The notes: generated from the sequence alone by a model not told the origin. Positions 9,338-18,760 are shown, counted from the first letter of the stretch. The stretch is 64,000 bases of DNA from Clostridia bacterium (GCA_016287245.1 JAEEWG010000005.1:62001-126000); one strand, 5' to 3'. A program made the numbers and translations.

Positions 9338-10630
9338 TCAAAGAGAATCGTCTTTATTTTCCGGGAATACCGGCGGGACCTGGGACTCAGGAAGTTCCGG
9401 GAATCCGGATGGAGTATTTGCTTCCGGGAATGAGGGTTCTTCAGGGAATGCCGGAGCTTCAGGATATACCGGTTCCGGCGGCATGACCGGCTCGTCAGAA
9501 GAGATCGGAGCTTCTGTTGCCTGTGGAGCTTCCGGTATTTGCGATACTTCCGGAACTGCCGGAGCAGGAGTATTGCTTTCAGCAACCGCATCTTCGCTTC
9601 CGTTATAGATCTGGTCCACAAGACCCTGGAAGTTATTGTAGTACATAGTGGTATTCTCGATCACGTATCCGTAGAGAGCTTTCGGATGAAGCTCATGAAC
9701 GGCACGGCAGAGAGCTTCGGATGTCGCCTCATCCTTGAACTGATACTGGATGCACTCGTGGTAACGGGTGAAGAATACGGAACGATAGATCGGGGCACTG
9801 TTGACCTGGTTGGTCTTGCTCGGATAGATCCAGACCACATCTTCGATCGTCAAAAGGACTGGGGAAGCTACGGCAGAGATCGCATGCTTATTACTTACGT
9901 ACACCTGCTTGAACTGGTGAAGGGCAGGTGAGAATTCTTTTTCGAGATCCTCGACCGTCATGTTCTCCCTTGCCAGCTTTTCCTTCAGTTTCTTTAAGTA
10001 TCCTTTCGTGAATCCGGTGAGGAAAAGAGCGATTCCGCCGACGATCAGTGCGACCGACAGGATGATGTAGAGCAGGCTTTCGGAGAGTAGCACTTTCTGC
10101 ATCGGGACCATAACGAACATATACTTGCAGACAAGAAGTTTTGTTGCCCCCGGCGCTCCGACCATATCGAAATACTCTTCCAGATACTGGTTCGTCTTCG
10201 TGGAGATCTCAGACATATAGCCGCGGCAGTTGATGGACTCTTTAAGATCCGATTCATCCCCGCTGTCTATATAATCGTAGGTCTGCTCGATGATGCGGTC
10301 TGCTTTATTCGCATATGTCTTCGGAATAAAGACGATCAGGTAGTTCTCGTCGCCGTCCTTGTTTTCAACAGGTGCGATATAGAAGCGACCTTCGTCGTTT
10401 TCGGCGAACCAGTCGTAGAGACAATAGGTCTTTCCACGATAGAACTGGTCGATCTTATAGTTGTTGCTCGGCACGGCAAATACGTTTTTCTGTGCCAGCA
10501 GATATTTCGTGGTCTTCGGAATCAGAACAAAAGCAAGAATGATAGCGATGACGATCAAGGCGATGCCTCCAACAAAGTGCATGACCAGGTTATCACGCTT
10601 GATTTTCTTAAAGACGGACGGATTACTCAT
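9338..10630 (-). CDS. Two-TM membrane protein with Pro/Glu-rich C-terminal tail
   Basis: 430 aa, not recognised as a named family. A hydrophobic segment near residues 17-40 and a second near 175-200 (LLYIILSVALIVGGIALFL) bracket a ~130-residue probably extracytoplasmic domain. A soluble region follows, and the last ~75 residues are a low-complexity tail of Pro-Glu-Ala repeats (EAP, PEP, FPE). AAGGGG lies 7 nt before the ATG at 10630; a more upstream in-frame start would add 11 residues without a good ribosome site. First gene of a probable three-gene minus-strand unit with nadE and the rRNA methyltransferase, and divergent from the M48 protease gene. Function unknown. Confidence 0.75.
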   Translation of the reverse strand: MSNPSVFKKIKRDNLVMHFVGGIALIVIAIILAFVLIPKTTKYLLAQKNVFAVPSNNYKIDQFYRGKTYCLYDWFAENDEGRFYIAPVENKDGDENYLIVFIPKTYANKADRIIEQTYDYIDSGDESDLKESINCRGYMSEISTKTNQYLEEYFDMVGAPGATKLLVCKYMFVMVPMQKVLLSESLLYIILSVALIVGGIALFLTGFTKGYLKKLKEKLARENMTVEDLEKEFSPALHQFKQVYVSNKHAISAVASPVLLTIEDVVWIYPSKTNQVNSAPIYRSVFFTRYHECIQYQFKDEATSEALCRAVHELHPKALYGYVIENTTMYYNNFQGLVDQIYNGSEDAVAESNTPAPAVPEVSQIPEAPQATEAPISSDEPVMPPEPVYPEAPAFPEEPSFPEANTPSGFPELPESQVPPVFPENKDDSL

Positions 10631-10741
10631 ATAACACCCCTTCACTGTTAAACAGTAATTCAAAAGTCATTCCTTGTGAAAAGAACGTTTAAAGTATATC
10701 ATATTATAGAATCTTTTGAACTTAGGACAGAGGTGCGACGC

Positions 10742-11689
10742 ATGGATAATGTCTACAGAAATATAGTTTCTCCGCAGCAAGCGTTTTCCAATGGGAACGG
10801 ATCGCAGATCCCGCCGTTTACGAAGAAGGAACTTCGGTCTTTCCGTCACAGAGCCGAACTGCCGCTTTACACGGTCATGGCCTTTATCAATGTCGGATTC
10901 ATCCTTTTTGCGCTGATCAGTTCGGTCCTCGCATTTTATGACGTCGGTCCGCTGACCGGAAAAGTCGGCGCCATGATCAATTACGTGATCCTCGGCATCA
11001 ACTCATCCGCTTCTGCCCATATCGAGATCCTGTTCCTTCTGATCTTTATCCCGATCCTCCTGATCGCAGCGGTATATTTCTACTATGCGCAGTACCGCGC
11101 CTATTCGATCCGTATTACCGAGAAGAACTTCCCGGAGATCTATGCGGTCGTCGAAGATTATTCCCGCCGTCTGGGCTTAAAGAAGACCCCGAAGGTATAT
11201 CTGTCCCAGGAAAACGGCGTCATGAACGCCTTTTCGACATTCATCCTGAGAAGACAGTACGTAGTACTCCTTGCGGATCTTTTCGAGGTGGCGTATCTGG
11301 AACATCACGATCTGGAAAGCATCAAGTTCATCATTGCGCACGAGATGTCGCATATCGCGCTTTCTCATGCGACTTTTTCCTACCAGATCAGTATTCTTTT
11401 TGCCAACTATCTGCCGATCCTTTCCTCGACGCTCTCCCGTGCCCGCGAATACAGCTGTGACCGTGTGGCCCAGCATCTGGTCGGCGTGAGCGGCGTGGAG
11501 CCCATGCTGGCTCTGGTCGTCGGTAAGCATCTTTATAAGAAAGTCGACATCGAGGACTACGTGAAGCATTGCCGTGAGACCCGTGGATTCTTCGTCTTCG
11601 TCCTCAATATGCTGAGTTCTCATCCGATCATGCCGAAACGTATCCAGGCGCTTCTCAAAGATCACGGCAGCGGCCGTCTGTTCTTCTGA
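10742..11689 (+). CDS. M48-family membrane metallopeptidase (HtpX-like)
   Basis: 315 aa. Two hydrophobic segments lie in the N-terminal third (about 40-65 and 100-122). The zinc site HEMSH follows (FIIAHEMSHIALSH), with the third ligand glutamate in REYSCDRVA, as in HtpX/M48 peptidases. The active site should face the cytoplasm, for degradation of misfolded or damaged membrane proteins. The start at 10742 has AGAGGTG about 7 nt upstream; an alternative start 66 nt earlier lacks a ribosome site. Transcribed alone, divergent from the gene at 9338-10630. No stress operator is obvious in the short intergenic region. Confidence 0.88.
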   Translation: MDNVYRNIVSPQQAFSNGNGSQIPPFTKKELRSFRHRAELPLYTVMAFINVGFILFALISSVLAFYDVGPLTGKVGAMINYVILGINSSASAHIEILFLLIFIPILLIAAVYFYYAQYRAYSIRITEKNFPEIYAVVEDYSRRLGLKKTPKVYLSQENGVMNAFSTFILRRQYVVLLADLFEVAYLEHHDLESIKFIIAHEMSHIALSHATFSYQISILFANYLPILSSTLSRAREYSCDRVAQHLVGVSGVEPMLALVVGKHLYKKVDIEDYVKHCRETRGFFVFVLNMLSSHPIMPKRIQALLKDHGSGRLFF

Positions 11690-11847
11690 AAATCACTTGT
11701 TCATGCAACTTTGCCAAAATAATCTTGCAAAAACCTTCCCGTCAAAGGAAAAAGTAGAATTTGTTCGAAAAGCGTTGACAAGCGGTTCTTTAACCTTTTA
11801 ACTATATAAGTGCGAAAGCCAAATTTTGCAAGCAGGAGGAATATAAC

Positions 11848-13245
11848 ATGAATAATATTGCGTTGAGCGACAAGAGCAATCTTCTTGAGCAGGATCCGTA
11901 TCAGTACACGCTGCAGGACGTTGAGAAGCCGGAACTCTTCCGCGAACTGTTCCCCTATGCTGAAGTCCCGAAGATCGCTTATAACTATAGAAAAGTTCCG
12001 ATGAATATGCCGGAAAACATCTATATTACAGATACCACTTTCCGTGACGGACAGCAGTCCCGTGCACCTTATACCACCGAGCAGATGGTGGAGATCTATA
12101 AGATGCTGCACCGCCTTGGCGGCCCGAAGGGCATTATCCGCCAGACCGAGTTCTTCGTTTATTCCGAGAAGGACAGAAAGGCGCTCGAGGAGTGCATGGC
12201 TCTGGGCTATAAGTTCCCGGAGATCACCACATGGATCCGTGCGACCAAGTCTGACTTCGCACTCGTTCGTAACATCGGCATCAAGGAGACCGGTATCCTC
12301 GTAAGCTGCTCGGATTACCACATCTTTAACAAGATGGGCCTTACCCGTCAGCAGGCAATGGACAAGTACCTCGGTATCGTAACCGATGCCATCGATGCTG
12401 GTCTTCGTCCGAGATGCCATTTTGAAGATATCACCCGTGCAGACTTCTACGGTTTCGTTGTTCCGTTCGCTGCTGCTCTCATGCGTCTTTCTGAAGAGAG
12501 CGGTATCCCGGTCAAGATCCGTGCCTGCGATACCATGGGTTACGGCGTTCCGTTCCCGGGTGTTGCACTTCCGCGTTCCGTATCGGGTATCATTTATGGT
12601 CTTCAGCACTATGCGGGTGTTCCGTCGGAAATGCTCGAGTGGCACGGTCACAACGACTTCTATAAGGGTGTTGTCAATGCTTCTACTGCATGGCTCTACG
12701 GTGCGCAGGCAGTAAACTGCTCGCTCCTCGGTATCGGTGAGAGAACAGGTAACGTACCGCTTGAGGCTATGGTATTCGAATATGCACAGCTTCGTGGTAC
12801 TCTCGACGGCATGGATTCCCGCGTGATCACTGAGATCGCGGACTATATCTCCCGTGAGACCAACTATGAGCTGCCGCCGATGACACCGTTTGTCGGTAAG
12901 AACTTCAACGTCACCAAGGCAGGTATCCACGCAGATGGACTTCTGAAGGATCCTGAGATCTATAACATCTTCGACACAGAGGCACTCCTCGACCGTCCGC
13001 CGCTTGTTGCTGTCAGCAACGTATCCGGACTTGCAGGTATCGCCTGCTGGATCAACAACTACTATCGTCTCGCCGGCGATAAGGTCGTCAGCAAGAAAGA
13101 TCCTTTCATCGCCAAGATGAAGGAGTGGATCGATAAGGAGTACGAGAGCGGCCGTATCACCGTGATCTCTGACGAGGAAATGGTCAAGCTCTTTGAAGAG
13201 TGTGGCGGGGAGACCTACCAGAAGGTCGCTCGTCCGAAGTCCTGA
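11848..13245 (+). CDS. Re-type citrate synthase / isopropylmalate-synthase-family enzyme
   Basis: 465 aa HMGL-like aldolase-superfamily protein, starting 8 nt after AGGAGG. It shows TDTTFRDGQQSR (catalytic Arg/metal Asp), ACDTMG, the metal pair HGHNDF and GIHADGLL. The extra N-terminal ~55 residues and stretches such as FEDITRADFYGFV resemble, from memory, the Re-citrate synthase of anaerobes such as Clostridium kluyveri rather than LeuA or homocitrate synthase. If right, it condenses acetyl-CoA and oxaloacetate to citrate with opposite stereochemistry to GltA, feeding glutamate synthesis. No leu-operon genes lie nearby. A TTGACA at 11775 with an A/T-rich region downstream may be its promoter. 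LeuA-like activity cannot be excluded without alignment. Confidence 0.8.
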   Translation: MNNIALSDKSNLLEQDPYQYTLQDVEKPELFRELFPYAEVPKIAYNYRKVPMNMPENIYITDTTFRDGQQSRAPYTTEQMVEIYKMLHRLGGPKGIIRQTEFFVYSEKDRKALEECMALGYKFPEITTWIRATKSDFALVRNIGIKETGILVSCSDYHIFNKMGLTRQQAMDKYLGIVTDAIDAGLRPRCHFEDITRADFYGFVVPFAAALMRLSEESGIPVKIRACDTMGYGVPFPGVALPRSVSGIIYGLQHYAGVPSEMLEWHGHNDFYKGVVNASTAWLYGAQAVNCSLLGIGERTGNVPLEAMVFEYAQLRGTLDGMDSRVITEIADYISRETNYELPPMTPFVGKNFNVTKAGIHADGLLKDPEIYNIFDTEALLDRPPLVAVSNVSGLAGIACWINNYYRLAGDKVVSKKDPFIAKMKEWIDKEYESGRITVISDEEMVKLFEECGGETYQKVARPKS

Positions 13246-13272
13246 CGGACAGTTAATAATTCGAATGCAATA

Positions 13273-13316
13273 ACATCTCTCTTCGGCATTTTTAGTGTCG
13301 AAGAGAGATGTTTTTG
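13273..13316 (+). terminator. Rho-independent terminator of the Re-citrate synthase gene
   Basis: A perfect 13-bp stem (13273-13285 with 13299-13311, ACATCTCTCTTCG and its complement) closes a 13-nt loop and is followed by TTTTTGTTTT. It lies 28 nt after the stop codon and so ends the plus-strand transcript before the hexamer array begins. Confidence 0.9.
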
Positions 13317-13354
13317 TTTTCGTTTTTCGTGTGGTATATATATTTCCGAGATTT

Positions 13355-13669
13355 CCCATGATGTTTATATGAAGGCTTTCCATGGGGATCCCGGATTGTT
13401 AAGATTCCCCATGACTCTTATAGAAGTCAGTTTCATGGGAAACCCGAGCTTTTATAGTTTGCCCATGACGATTTTTCGTAAGAAAAGCATGGGGAAATGG
13501 ATATTCCAAGAAACCCCATGGTAGGGAAGGCATGGGAATTTGAGGCTTTCCTTAAAACCCATGGAAAAACAAGGGAAATGCGTCATGGGAAAACCGATCT
13601 TTTCAAGATCCCCATGAAACGAGGATCAAAAAGAAGCATGGGAAGCTCCGTTTAGAGCTTAAGCCCATG
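13355..13669. repeat. Phased array of 13 alternating CCCATG / CATGGG hexamers
   Basis: The hexamers start at 13355, 13381, 13408, 13434, 13462, 13488, 13515, 13531, 13558, 13584, 13611, 13637 and 13664 and strictly alternate between CCCATG and its complement CATGGG. Successive distances are 26, 27, 26, 28, 26, 27, 16, 27, 26, 27, 26 and 27 bp. Same-orientation copies are mostly 53-54 bp apart, close to five helical turns, and the single short interval is short by about one turn. All six CATGGG-to-CCCATG intervals (21-22 bp inside) contain further self-complementary bases that differ between copies (AAAC/GTTT, AAGCTC/GAGCTT, GATCTT/AAGATC), so each can fold as a hairpin. The 498-bp gap between two convergent genes holds no ORF of note. 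I do not recognise this element. Confidence 0.85.
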
Positions 13670-13744
13670 CTTTCTTGTAAAGTAAAATAGTGCTCATCTT
13701 AAGATCGGTTCTGCGAGATTCGATCCGCAGGAAAAACAGCAAAA

Positions 13745-15214
13745 TCAGGTGCCGCTTGTTGCGATAACTCCGGGCAGGACTTCGTCTCCGACTTTGATCG
13801 GTGCGCGGAGGATCGTGTGATGGATCTTACCGGCGAGCTTGAAGATCTCTTCTTTCGGGATCTCACATTTTGATTTGACGCTGATCCTTCCAAGGGTGCC
13901 GTCTTCGTGTCTTACGCGGATCGTGGTCGTCAGTGTACGCATGGGGTGCGACACTTCGGCGATCGCGTATTCTTCGCCGCGCGGACAGGAGTTACCGGAG
14001 ACGAGCGGCGGATCAGTCAGTGTGACAGAAAGCTGACAGCCTCTCGGACAGATGATACATGTCATTCGGCGAACAGCCGTATCTCCAGAAGTCTCTTTGC
14101 TTTCGCTTTCAGTTTTCTCTGGCGGCTTGACGACTTTCCTCGGGAAGACCTTCGGATGATCGATGGCGTCCCGGGAAGTGGTTTCGGTTTTTCCGGAAAC
14201 ATAAAGTGCGGCTGCCTTTCCGGCTGCAATCGCTTCTTTGGTTACGTTATCTGCAAGGTCGTGGACATGAAGGACATTTCCGCATGCGAAGATGCCGGGG
14301 ACTGAAGTTTCCAGTGATTCCGATGCAAAAGGACCGCCGGTCTTCGGATCGATCGATAATCCGGCTTTCCTGGAAAGCTCGTTTTCAGGGATCAGGCCGC
14401 AGGAGAGAAGAAGCGTATCGCATTCGATCTCCCGTTCGGTCCCCGGGATCGGTGTATAGTTCTGGTCGACTTGGGAGACTGTGATACCGCAAAGCCGGTC
14501 TTTGCCGTGAATCTCAGTGACGGTCTGTGACAGGTAAAGCGGGATGCCATAGTCTTCAAGGCACTGGGTGATGTTTCTGGCAAGTCCACCCGGTTGCGGG
14601 GCGATCTCGATGCAGGCGAGAACTTCCGCGCCCTCTAAGACCATGCGGCGTGCCATGATGAGCCCGATATCGCCGGACCCTAAGATGACGACCTTCCGGC
14701 CGACCATGTAGCCGTCGATATTGACGTAGTGCTGGGCAAGACCTGCTGTCATGACGCCTGCGGGGCGGGTACCCGGGATGGCCAGAGCGCCGCGGGCTTT
14801 CTCGCGGCAGCCCATCGCGAGGATGACGGCCTTAGCGGTGATCTCGAAATACCCATCCTTATTGTTCATGGCATAGATCGTATTCACCTTCCGGCTCTCG
14901 TATCCGGCGGTATCTAAGTTGAGTTCTTTCTTCTCGGTCGAAAAGTCTGCGACGAAAGTGTCAAGAAGGATCTCTACGCCCGGCGCATCGCGCTTCAGTT
15001 CCTCGATCGCACGGTGTGCGTATTCCGGGCCTGTGAGTTCTTCGCCGAAGTGCGCAAGACCGAATCCGTTATGGATACACTGGTTGAGGATCCCGCCGAG
15101 TTTTGTATCACGCTCGATAAGAAGGATGGACCGGCAGCCGTTCTCTGAAGCGCTCTTTGCAGCGGCAAGACCCGCAGGACCTCCGCCAATGACTACAATA
15201 TCGTAGTTTCTCAT
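13745..15214 (-). CDS. FAD/NAD-dependent oxidoreductase fused to DUF1667
   Basis: 489 aa. The N-terminus has the FAD Rossmann motif VVIGGGPAGLAAAKSA and a second dinucleotide motif VVILGSGDIGLIMARR near residue 170, as in disulfide-reductase-like flavoproteins. The last ~100 residues begin MTCIICPRGCQLSV, contain SGNSCPRGEEYA, and match DUF1667. In many Bacillota that domain is a separate small gene next to this flavoprotein and a GlpA-like dehydrogenase; here it is fused. The ATG overlaps the upstream stop by 4 nt (ATGA) with GGAGG inside the upstream gene, so translation is coupled. Its partner suggests electron transfer from glycerol-3-phosphate or a similar hydroxyacid to NAD or another acceptor; the exact substrate is not established. 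Confidence 0.88.
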   Translation of the reverse strand: MRNYDIVVIGGGPAGLAAAKSASENGCRSILLIERDTKLGGILNQCIHNGFGLAHFGEELTGPEYAHRAIEELKRDAPGVEILLDTFVADFSTEKKELNLDTAGYESRKVNTIYAMNNKDGYFEITAKAVILAMGCREKARGALAIPGTRPAGVMTAGLAQHYVNIDGYMVGRKVVILGSGDIGLIMARRMVLEGAEVLACIEIAPQPGGLARNITQCLEDYGIPLYLSQTVTEIHGKDRLCGITVSQVDQNYTPIPGTEREIECDTLLLSCGLIPENELSRKAGLSIDPKTGGPFASESLETSVPGIFACGNVLHVHDLADNVTKEAIAAGKAAALYVSGKTETTSRDAIDHPKVFPRKVVKPPEKTESESKETSGDTAVRRMTCIICPRGCQLSVTLTDPPLVSGNSCPRGEEYAIAEVSHPMRTLTTTIRVRHEDGTLGRISVKSKCEIPKEEIFKLAGKIHHTILRAPIKVGDEVLPGVIATSGT

Positions 15215-16845
15215 ACGTCCACCTCCTGACCTGTTGCTGTGCTCTCCGCGACATCGGGATCCGACTCCTGCTCCCGCGGGAAGAAGAGGTTTGAGCCGTT
15301 TGCGTCCTGCCGGATGAGCAGATGGAGCTCGTCCGATCTTAATGGGAAATCCTTCTTAGTTAAGGACCCGGAAAACATCTTTGCATCGTCGTCTGAAAGG
15401 GGCATGGAGGCAAGTTTTTGGAGTTCTTCCTTACGATAGGAAAGAAGCATCTCCACGACTCTCGGACCGCAGAAACCGCCCTGGCATCTGCCCATACCGG
15501 TACCGACTCTTCGCTTTACGCCATCAAGAGTGCTGGGTGGAATCGGGCTTTCAAGCGCATCTCTTATCTCGCCCTCGGTGACGCCCTCACAGCGGCAGAC
15601 GATCCGCCCGTAGGCGGGATCTCTTTTGACAAGGGTCTCACGCTCACTGTTGCTCATATCCCGGAAATGGACCTTGTTCCGGCCGAGAGCATATGACGGA
15701 TACCGGTCTCCGCCCGGTTCAGTAATGTCCTCTTTGGGACACAGACTGACACCGCTCTTTTTAAGAAGATCCACGACATACGGACCGATGGCCGGACTGC
15801 TTGCCAATCCCGGGGACTTGATGCCGGCCGCCTCGAAGATGCCCTTTTTGCCGGGGATCTCGCGGATGATGAAGTCATCTTCTGTGGAGTTGGCACGGAT
15901 GCCGGAAAAGTTTCTGACGTTGTCACGCCAGGAGATATTGTTTACGGAGCGGGCGGCCTTTTCCTTGATCTCAGAGAGTTTCTGGGAAGTGGTCGCGGTA
16001 TCTTCGATATCGCATTTCAGCACTTCGGAAGTCGGTCCGCAGATCAGATTGCCGTGAACAGTAGGCGCGACCAGTACACCTTTTCCTTTTTCGTTCGGAC
16101 ACTGGAAAATGACGTGATCGACGCGGGTACCTTCGGATTTATCGAGAAGAAAGTATTCGCCCCGGGTCGGCACGATCTTAAAATCGGGAACAGCGACAAG
16201 CCCGTGAACCGTATCGGCATGGATGCCGCAGGCGAGGATGATCGTATCTGCTTCAAAGGTTTTCATTGTGGACTCGATCGTATACCGGGATGCTGCGGAC
16301 GGGTCCTTGTTTTCGGTGATGGCAGTGACTTCTGCGTTGAGAAAGAGATCACCGCCGTTTCTTACGAAAACTTCCGCCTGCGCAAGACAAAGTTCCCAGG
16401 GGTTTACGATAGCTGCGGAAGGCGCGAAGAGGGCGGCAACGGCCTCTTCGGATACTCCGGGTTCCATGGCGCGGAGTTCATCTCTATCGAGAATACGGAT
16501 GTCGGGAACGCCGTTCTTTATGCCGCGGTCGAGAAGTTCTTCCAGGGTGGCTTTATCTTCTTCTGAAAAAGCCAGGACCAGGGAACCGCAGCGGCGGAAA
16601 GGAACATCCAGTTTATAGCAAAGATACTCGCAGAGACGGTTGCCCTCCACATTGAGTTTGGCCATGAGGGTCCCGGGTTTTGGGTCATATCCTGCGTGGA
16701 TGATCGCACTGTTGGCGCGGGTGGCGCCCATAGCTACGTCGTTGTTCTTGTCTAAAAGAAGCACGGAAACATCATAAGGAATGAGGTTGTAGGCGATCGA
16801 TGCGCCGACGACCCCGGCTCCGATGATGGCGATATCGTATTTCAT
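15211..16845 (-). CDS. GlpA/GlpO-like FAD-dependent oxidoreductase with BFD [2Fe-2S] domain
   Basis: 544 aa. The N-terminal FAD motif IIGAGVVGASIAYNL opens a DAO/glycerol-3-phosphate dehydrogenase fold. The C-terminal region has a BFD-like iron-sulfur domain with CRCEGVTEGEI and, 30-35 residues on, GRCQGGFCGPRV, giving four cysteines. The start at 16845 is chosen because the FAD motif begins immediately after it and AGAGG lies 6 nt upstream; the open frame runs on upstream but overlaps the proS promoter region. It forms a coupled operon with the DUF1667 flavoprotein. Likely role: oxidation of glycerol-3-phosphate (or a related hydroxyacid) with electrons passed through FAD and Fe-S to the partner. 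No glycerol kinase or facilitator gene is adjacent. Confidence 0.87.
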   Translation of the reverse strand: MKYDIAIIGAGVVGASIAYNLIPYDVSVLLLDKNNDVAMGATRANSAIIHAGYDPKPGTLMAKLNVEGNRLCEYLCYKLDVPFRRCGSLVLAFSEEDKATLEELLDRGIKNGVPDIRILDRDELRAMEPGVSEEAVAALFAPSAAIVNPWELCLAQAEVFVRNGGDLFLNAEVTAITENKDPSAASRYTIESTMKTFEADTIILACGIHADTVHGLVAVPDFKIVPTRGEYFLLDKSEGTRVDHVIFQCPNEKGKGVLVAPTVHGNLICGPTSEVLKCDIEDTATTSQKLSEIKEKAARSVNNISWRDNVRNFSGIRANSTEDDFIIREIPGKKGIFEAAGIKSPGLASSPAIGPYVVDLLKKSGVSLCPKEDITEPGGDRYPSYALGRNKVHFRDMSNSERETLVKRDPAYGRIVCRCEGVTEGEIRDALESPIPPSTLDGVKRRVGTGMGRCQGGFCGPRVVEMLLSYRKEELQKLASMPLSDDDAKMFSGSLTKKDFPLRSDELHLLIRQDANGSNLFFPREQESDPDVAESTATGQEVDV

Positions 16846-16981
16846 AGGAACCTCTTTCTCGGACGGGAGATCCGGTGAGATAAAAAGGGAGGTCCGCCCG
16901 GAATGTCTTACTGATATTTTACTACATCGAGAAGGAGAAGTGCGGCCTTCGTGAGTAAAAGTCCGGGATACTCTTCTTAAA

Positions 16982-17010
16982 TTGACATTGGTTCGCCAAA
17001 TCATTATACT
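16982..17010 (+). promoter_or_regulatory. Sigma-A promoter of proS
   Basis: TTGACA (16982-16987), 17-bp spacer, TATACT (17005-17010), followed within ~40 bp by GAGGGA and the proS ATG. The leader is too short for a T-box, so no tRNA-sensing control is visible. Confidence 0.85.
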
Positions 17011-17047
17011 TTTGTTTGCTATATATATAGGATGCGAGGGAATTATC

Positions 17048-18760
17048 ATGCGAGTTTCAAAGCTTTTCATGTCCACACAAAGAGAAGTACCTTCCGATGC
17101 CGAGATCGTGAGCCATCAGCTCATGCTCCGTGCCGGCCTGATGCGTAAGGCCGCTGCAGGCATCTATTCATACATGCCGATGGGTTATCGCGCATACCGT
17201 AAGGTAGAAGCCATCGTCCGCGAGGAGATGGACCGCGCCGGTGCCCAGGAGCTCATTATGCCGGCTGTTCTTCCGGCAGAGACCTACATGGCTTCCGGCC
17301 GCTGGGAAAAGTTCGGTCCGGAAATGTTCCGACTGAAGGATAGAGGAGGACGTCAGTTCTGCCTGGGCCCGACACACGAGGAGCCTTTCACAGAAGCAGT
17401 CAGAGATACGATCCGTTCATACCGTAATCTGCCGGTTACTCTTTATCAGATCCAGCACAAGTACCGTGACGAGAAGCGCCCGAGATTCGGTGTCGTCCGT
17501 TCCCGTGAGTTCGTCATGAAGGACGCATACAGCTTTGATGTGGACGAGGCGGGCCTTGATAAGTCCTACCTTATCATGAAGGACGCTTACTGCAAGATCT
17601 TCGACCGCTGCAACCTCGACTATATCCTCGTAGATGCCGATTCCGGCGCGATGGGTGGTTCCGGTTCCCAGGAGTTTATGGTAAAGTCCGCCGTAGGTGA
17701 AGATGCGATCGCATACTGCCCGGATTGTGATTATGCCGCAAATGAAGAAAAGGCACCATGCCCGGAACTCCCGAAGGCTGAGGGCTTTGAGATGCTTCCG
17801 ATCGAAAAGATCGAGACGCCTCACGTAAAGACGATCGAAGAACTCATGGAGTTCATGCACTCCGAGCCGACGGCTTTTGCCAAGACGATCCTTTACAACA
17901 TTGACGGTAAGATCGTAGCGGTCATGGTAAGAGGTGACCGTGAGATCAACGAGACCAAGCTCGGAAACCTCTTTGACGCGACAGAGATGAATCTTGCTTC
18001 CTTTGAGGAAGTTGAGCGTGTCACAGGCGCTGCAGTCGGTTTTGCCGGTCCTGTAGGCCTGAAGGAAAAGGTAGAGGTCATCGCTGACTACGAAGTTGCT
18101 GCGATGCAGAACTTCATCGTTGGCGCCAACGAGACAGACTATCACTTCAAGAATGTAAACTTCGGCCGTGACTTCACTCCGGACCGTGTTGTGGATATCC
18201 GCTGTGCAGTAGAAGGCGATCCGTGCCCGAAGTGCGGCAAGCCGCTTGCTATGTGCAGAGGTATCGAAGTCGGTCACATCTTCAAACTCGGCACGAAGTA
18301 TTCTGATGCACTCCACTGCATCTACCTTGATAAGGACGGTAAAGAGAACTCCATGATCATGGGCTGCTATGGTATCGGTGTTTCCAGAACCTTAGCCGCC
18401 ATCATCGAGCAGCACTACGACGAGAATGGTATCATCTGGCCGATGTCCGTGGCTCCGTATCAGGTCATCGTTGTTCCGACGACCTCTCAGGATGAGACCG
18501 TCGTGAAGATGGCAAATGAGATCCACGATGCACTTGAGAAGGCCGGTGCCGAAGTTCTGATCGACGATAGAGAAGAGCGCGCAGGCGTGAAGTTTAAGGA
18601 TGCAGACCTCATCGGTATTCCGGTACGTATCACCGTTGGCCGTAAGGCTGCTGAGGGCAAGGTCGAGTATAAGCTCCGTGCCGGTTCTGAAGTTGTTGAG
18701 ATGACTGCTGAGGAAGCGATCGCCGCTGCACTCAAAGAGATCGAGACCGCTAAGGCCTGA
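17048..18760 (+). CDS. proS: Prolyl-tRNA synthetase
   Basis: 570 aa, the normal length of the bacterial-type enzyme that charges tRNA-Pro. Class II motif 2 ([18 protein letters not shown]) and motif 3 ([14 protein letters not shown]) are clear. The inserted editing domain lies between them at about 230-400, with a CPKCGKPL stretch just after it. A C-terminal anticodon-binding domain ([12 protein letters not shown] ... [19 protein letters not shown]) closes it. The ATG at 17048 has GAGGGA upstream; an in-frame start 66 nt earlier falls in the promoter. Divergent from the FAD-oxidoreductase operon and followed by its own terminator, so monocistronic. Confidence 0.97.
   Translation: MRVSKLFMSTQREVPSDAEIVSHQLMLRAGLMRKAAAGIYSYMPMGYRAYRKVEAIVREEMDRAGAQELIMPAVLPAETYMASGRWEKFGPEMFRLKDRGGRQFCLGPTHEEPFTEAVRDTIRSYRNLPVTLYQIQHKYRDEKRPRFGVVRSREFVMKDAYSFDVDEAGLDKSYLIMKDAYCKIFDRCNLDYILVDADSGAMGGSGSQEFMVKSAVGEDAIAYCPDCDYAANEEKAPCPELPKAEGFEMLPIEKIETPHVKTIEELMEFMHSEPTAFAKTILYNIDGKIVAVMVRGDREINETKLGNLFDATEMNLASFEEVERVTGAAVGFAGPVGLKEKVEVIADYEVAAMQNFIVGANETDYHFKNVNFGRDFTPDRVVDIRCAVEGDPCPKCGKPLAMCRGIEVGHIFKLGTKYSDALHCIYLDKDGKENSMIMGCYGIGVSRTLAAIIEQHYDENGIIWPMSVAPYQVIVVPTTSQDETVVKMANEIHDALEKAGAEVLIDDREERAGVKFKDADLIGIPVRITVGRKAAEGKVEYKLRAGSEVVEMTAEEAIAAALKEIETAKA

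Noticed and set aside
11701..13383. A 560-codon minus-strand open frame
   Set aside because: It is antisense to the Re-citrate synthase gene along its whole length and runs through its terminator; no recognisable domain.
13355..13669. CRISPR array
   Set aside because: The conserved element is only six bases, alternates in orientation, and the intervals pair internally; no cas genes are near.
16846..17047. T-box riboswitch before proS
   Set aside because: The leader from the mapped promoter is under 40 nt and has no T-box sequence.
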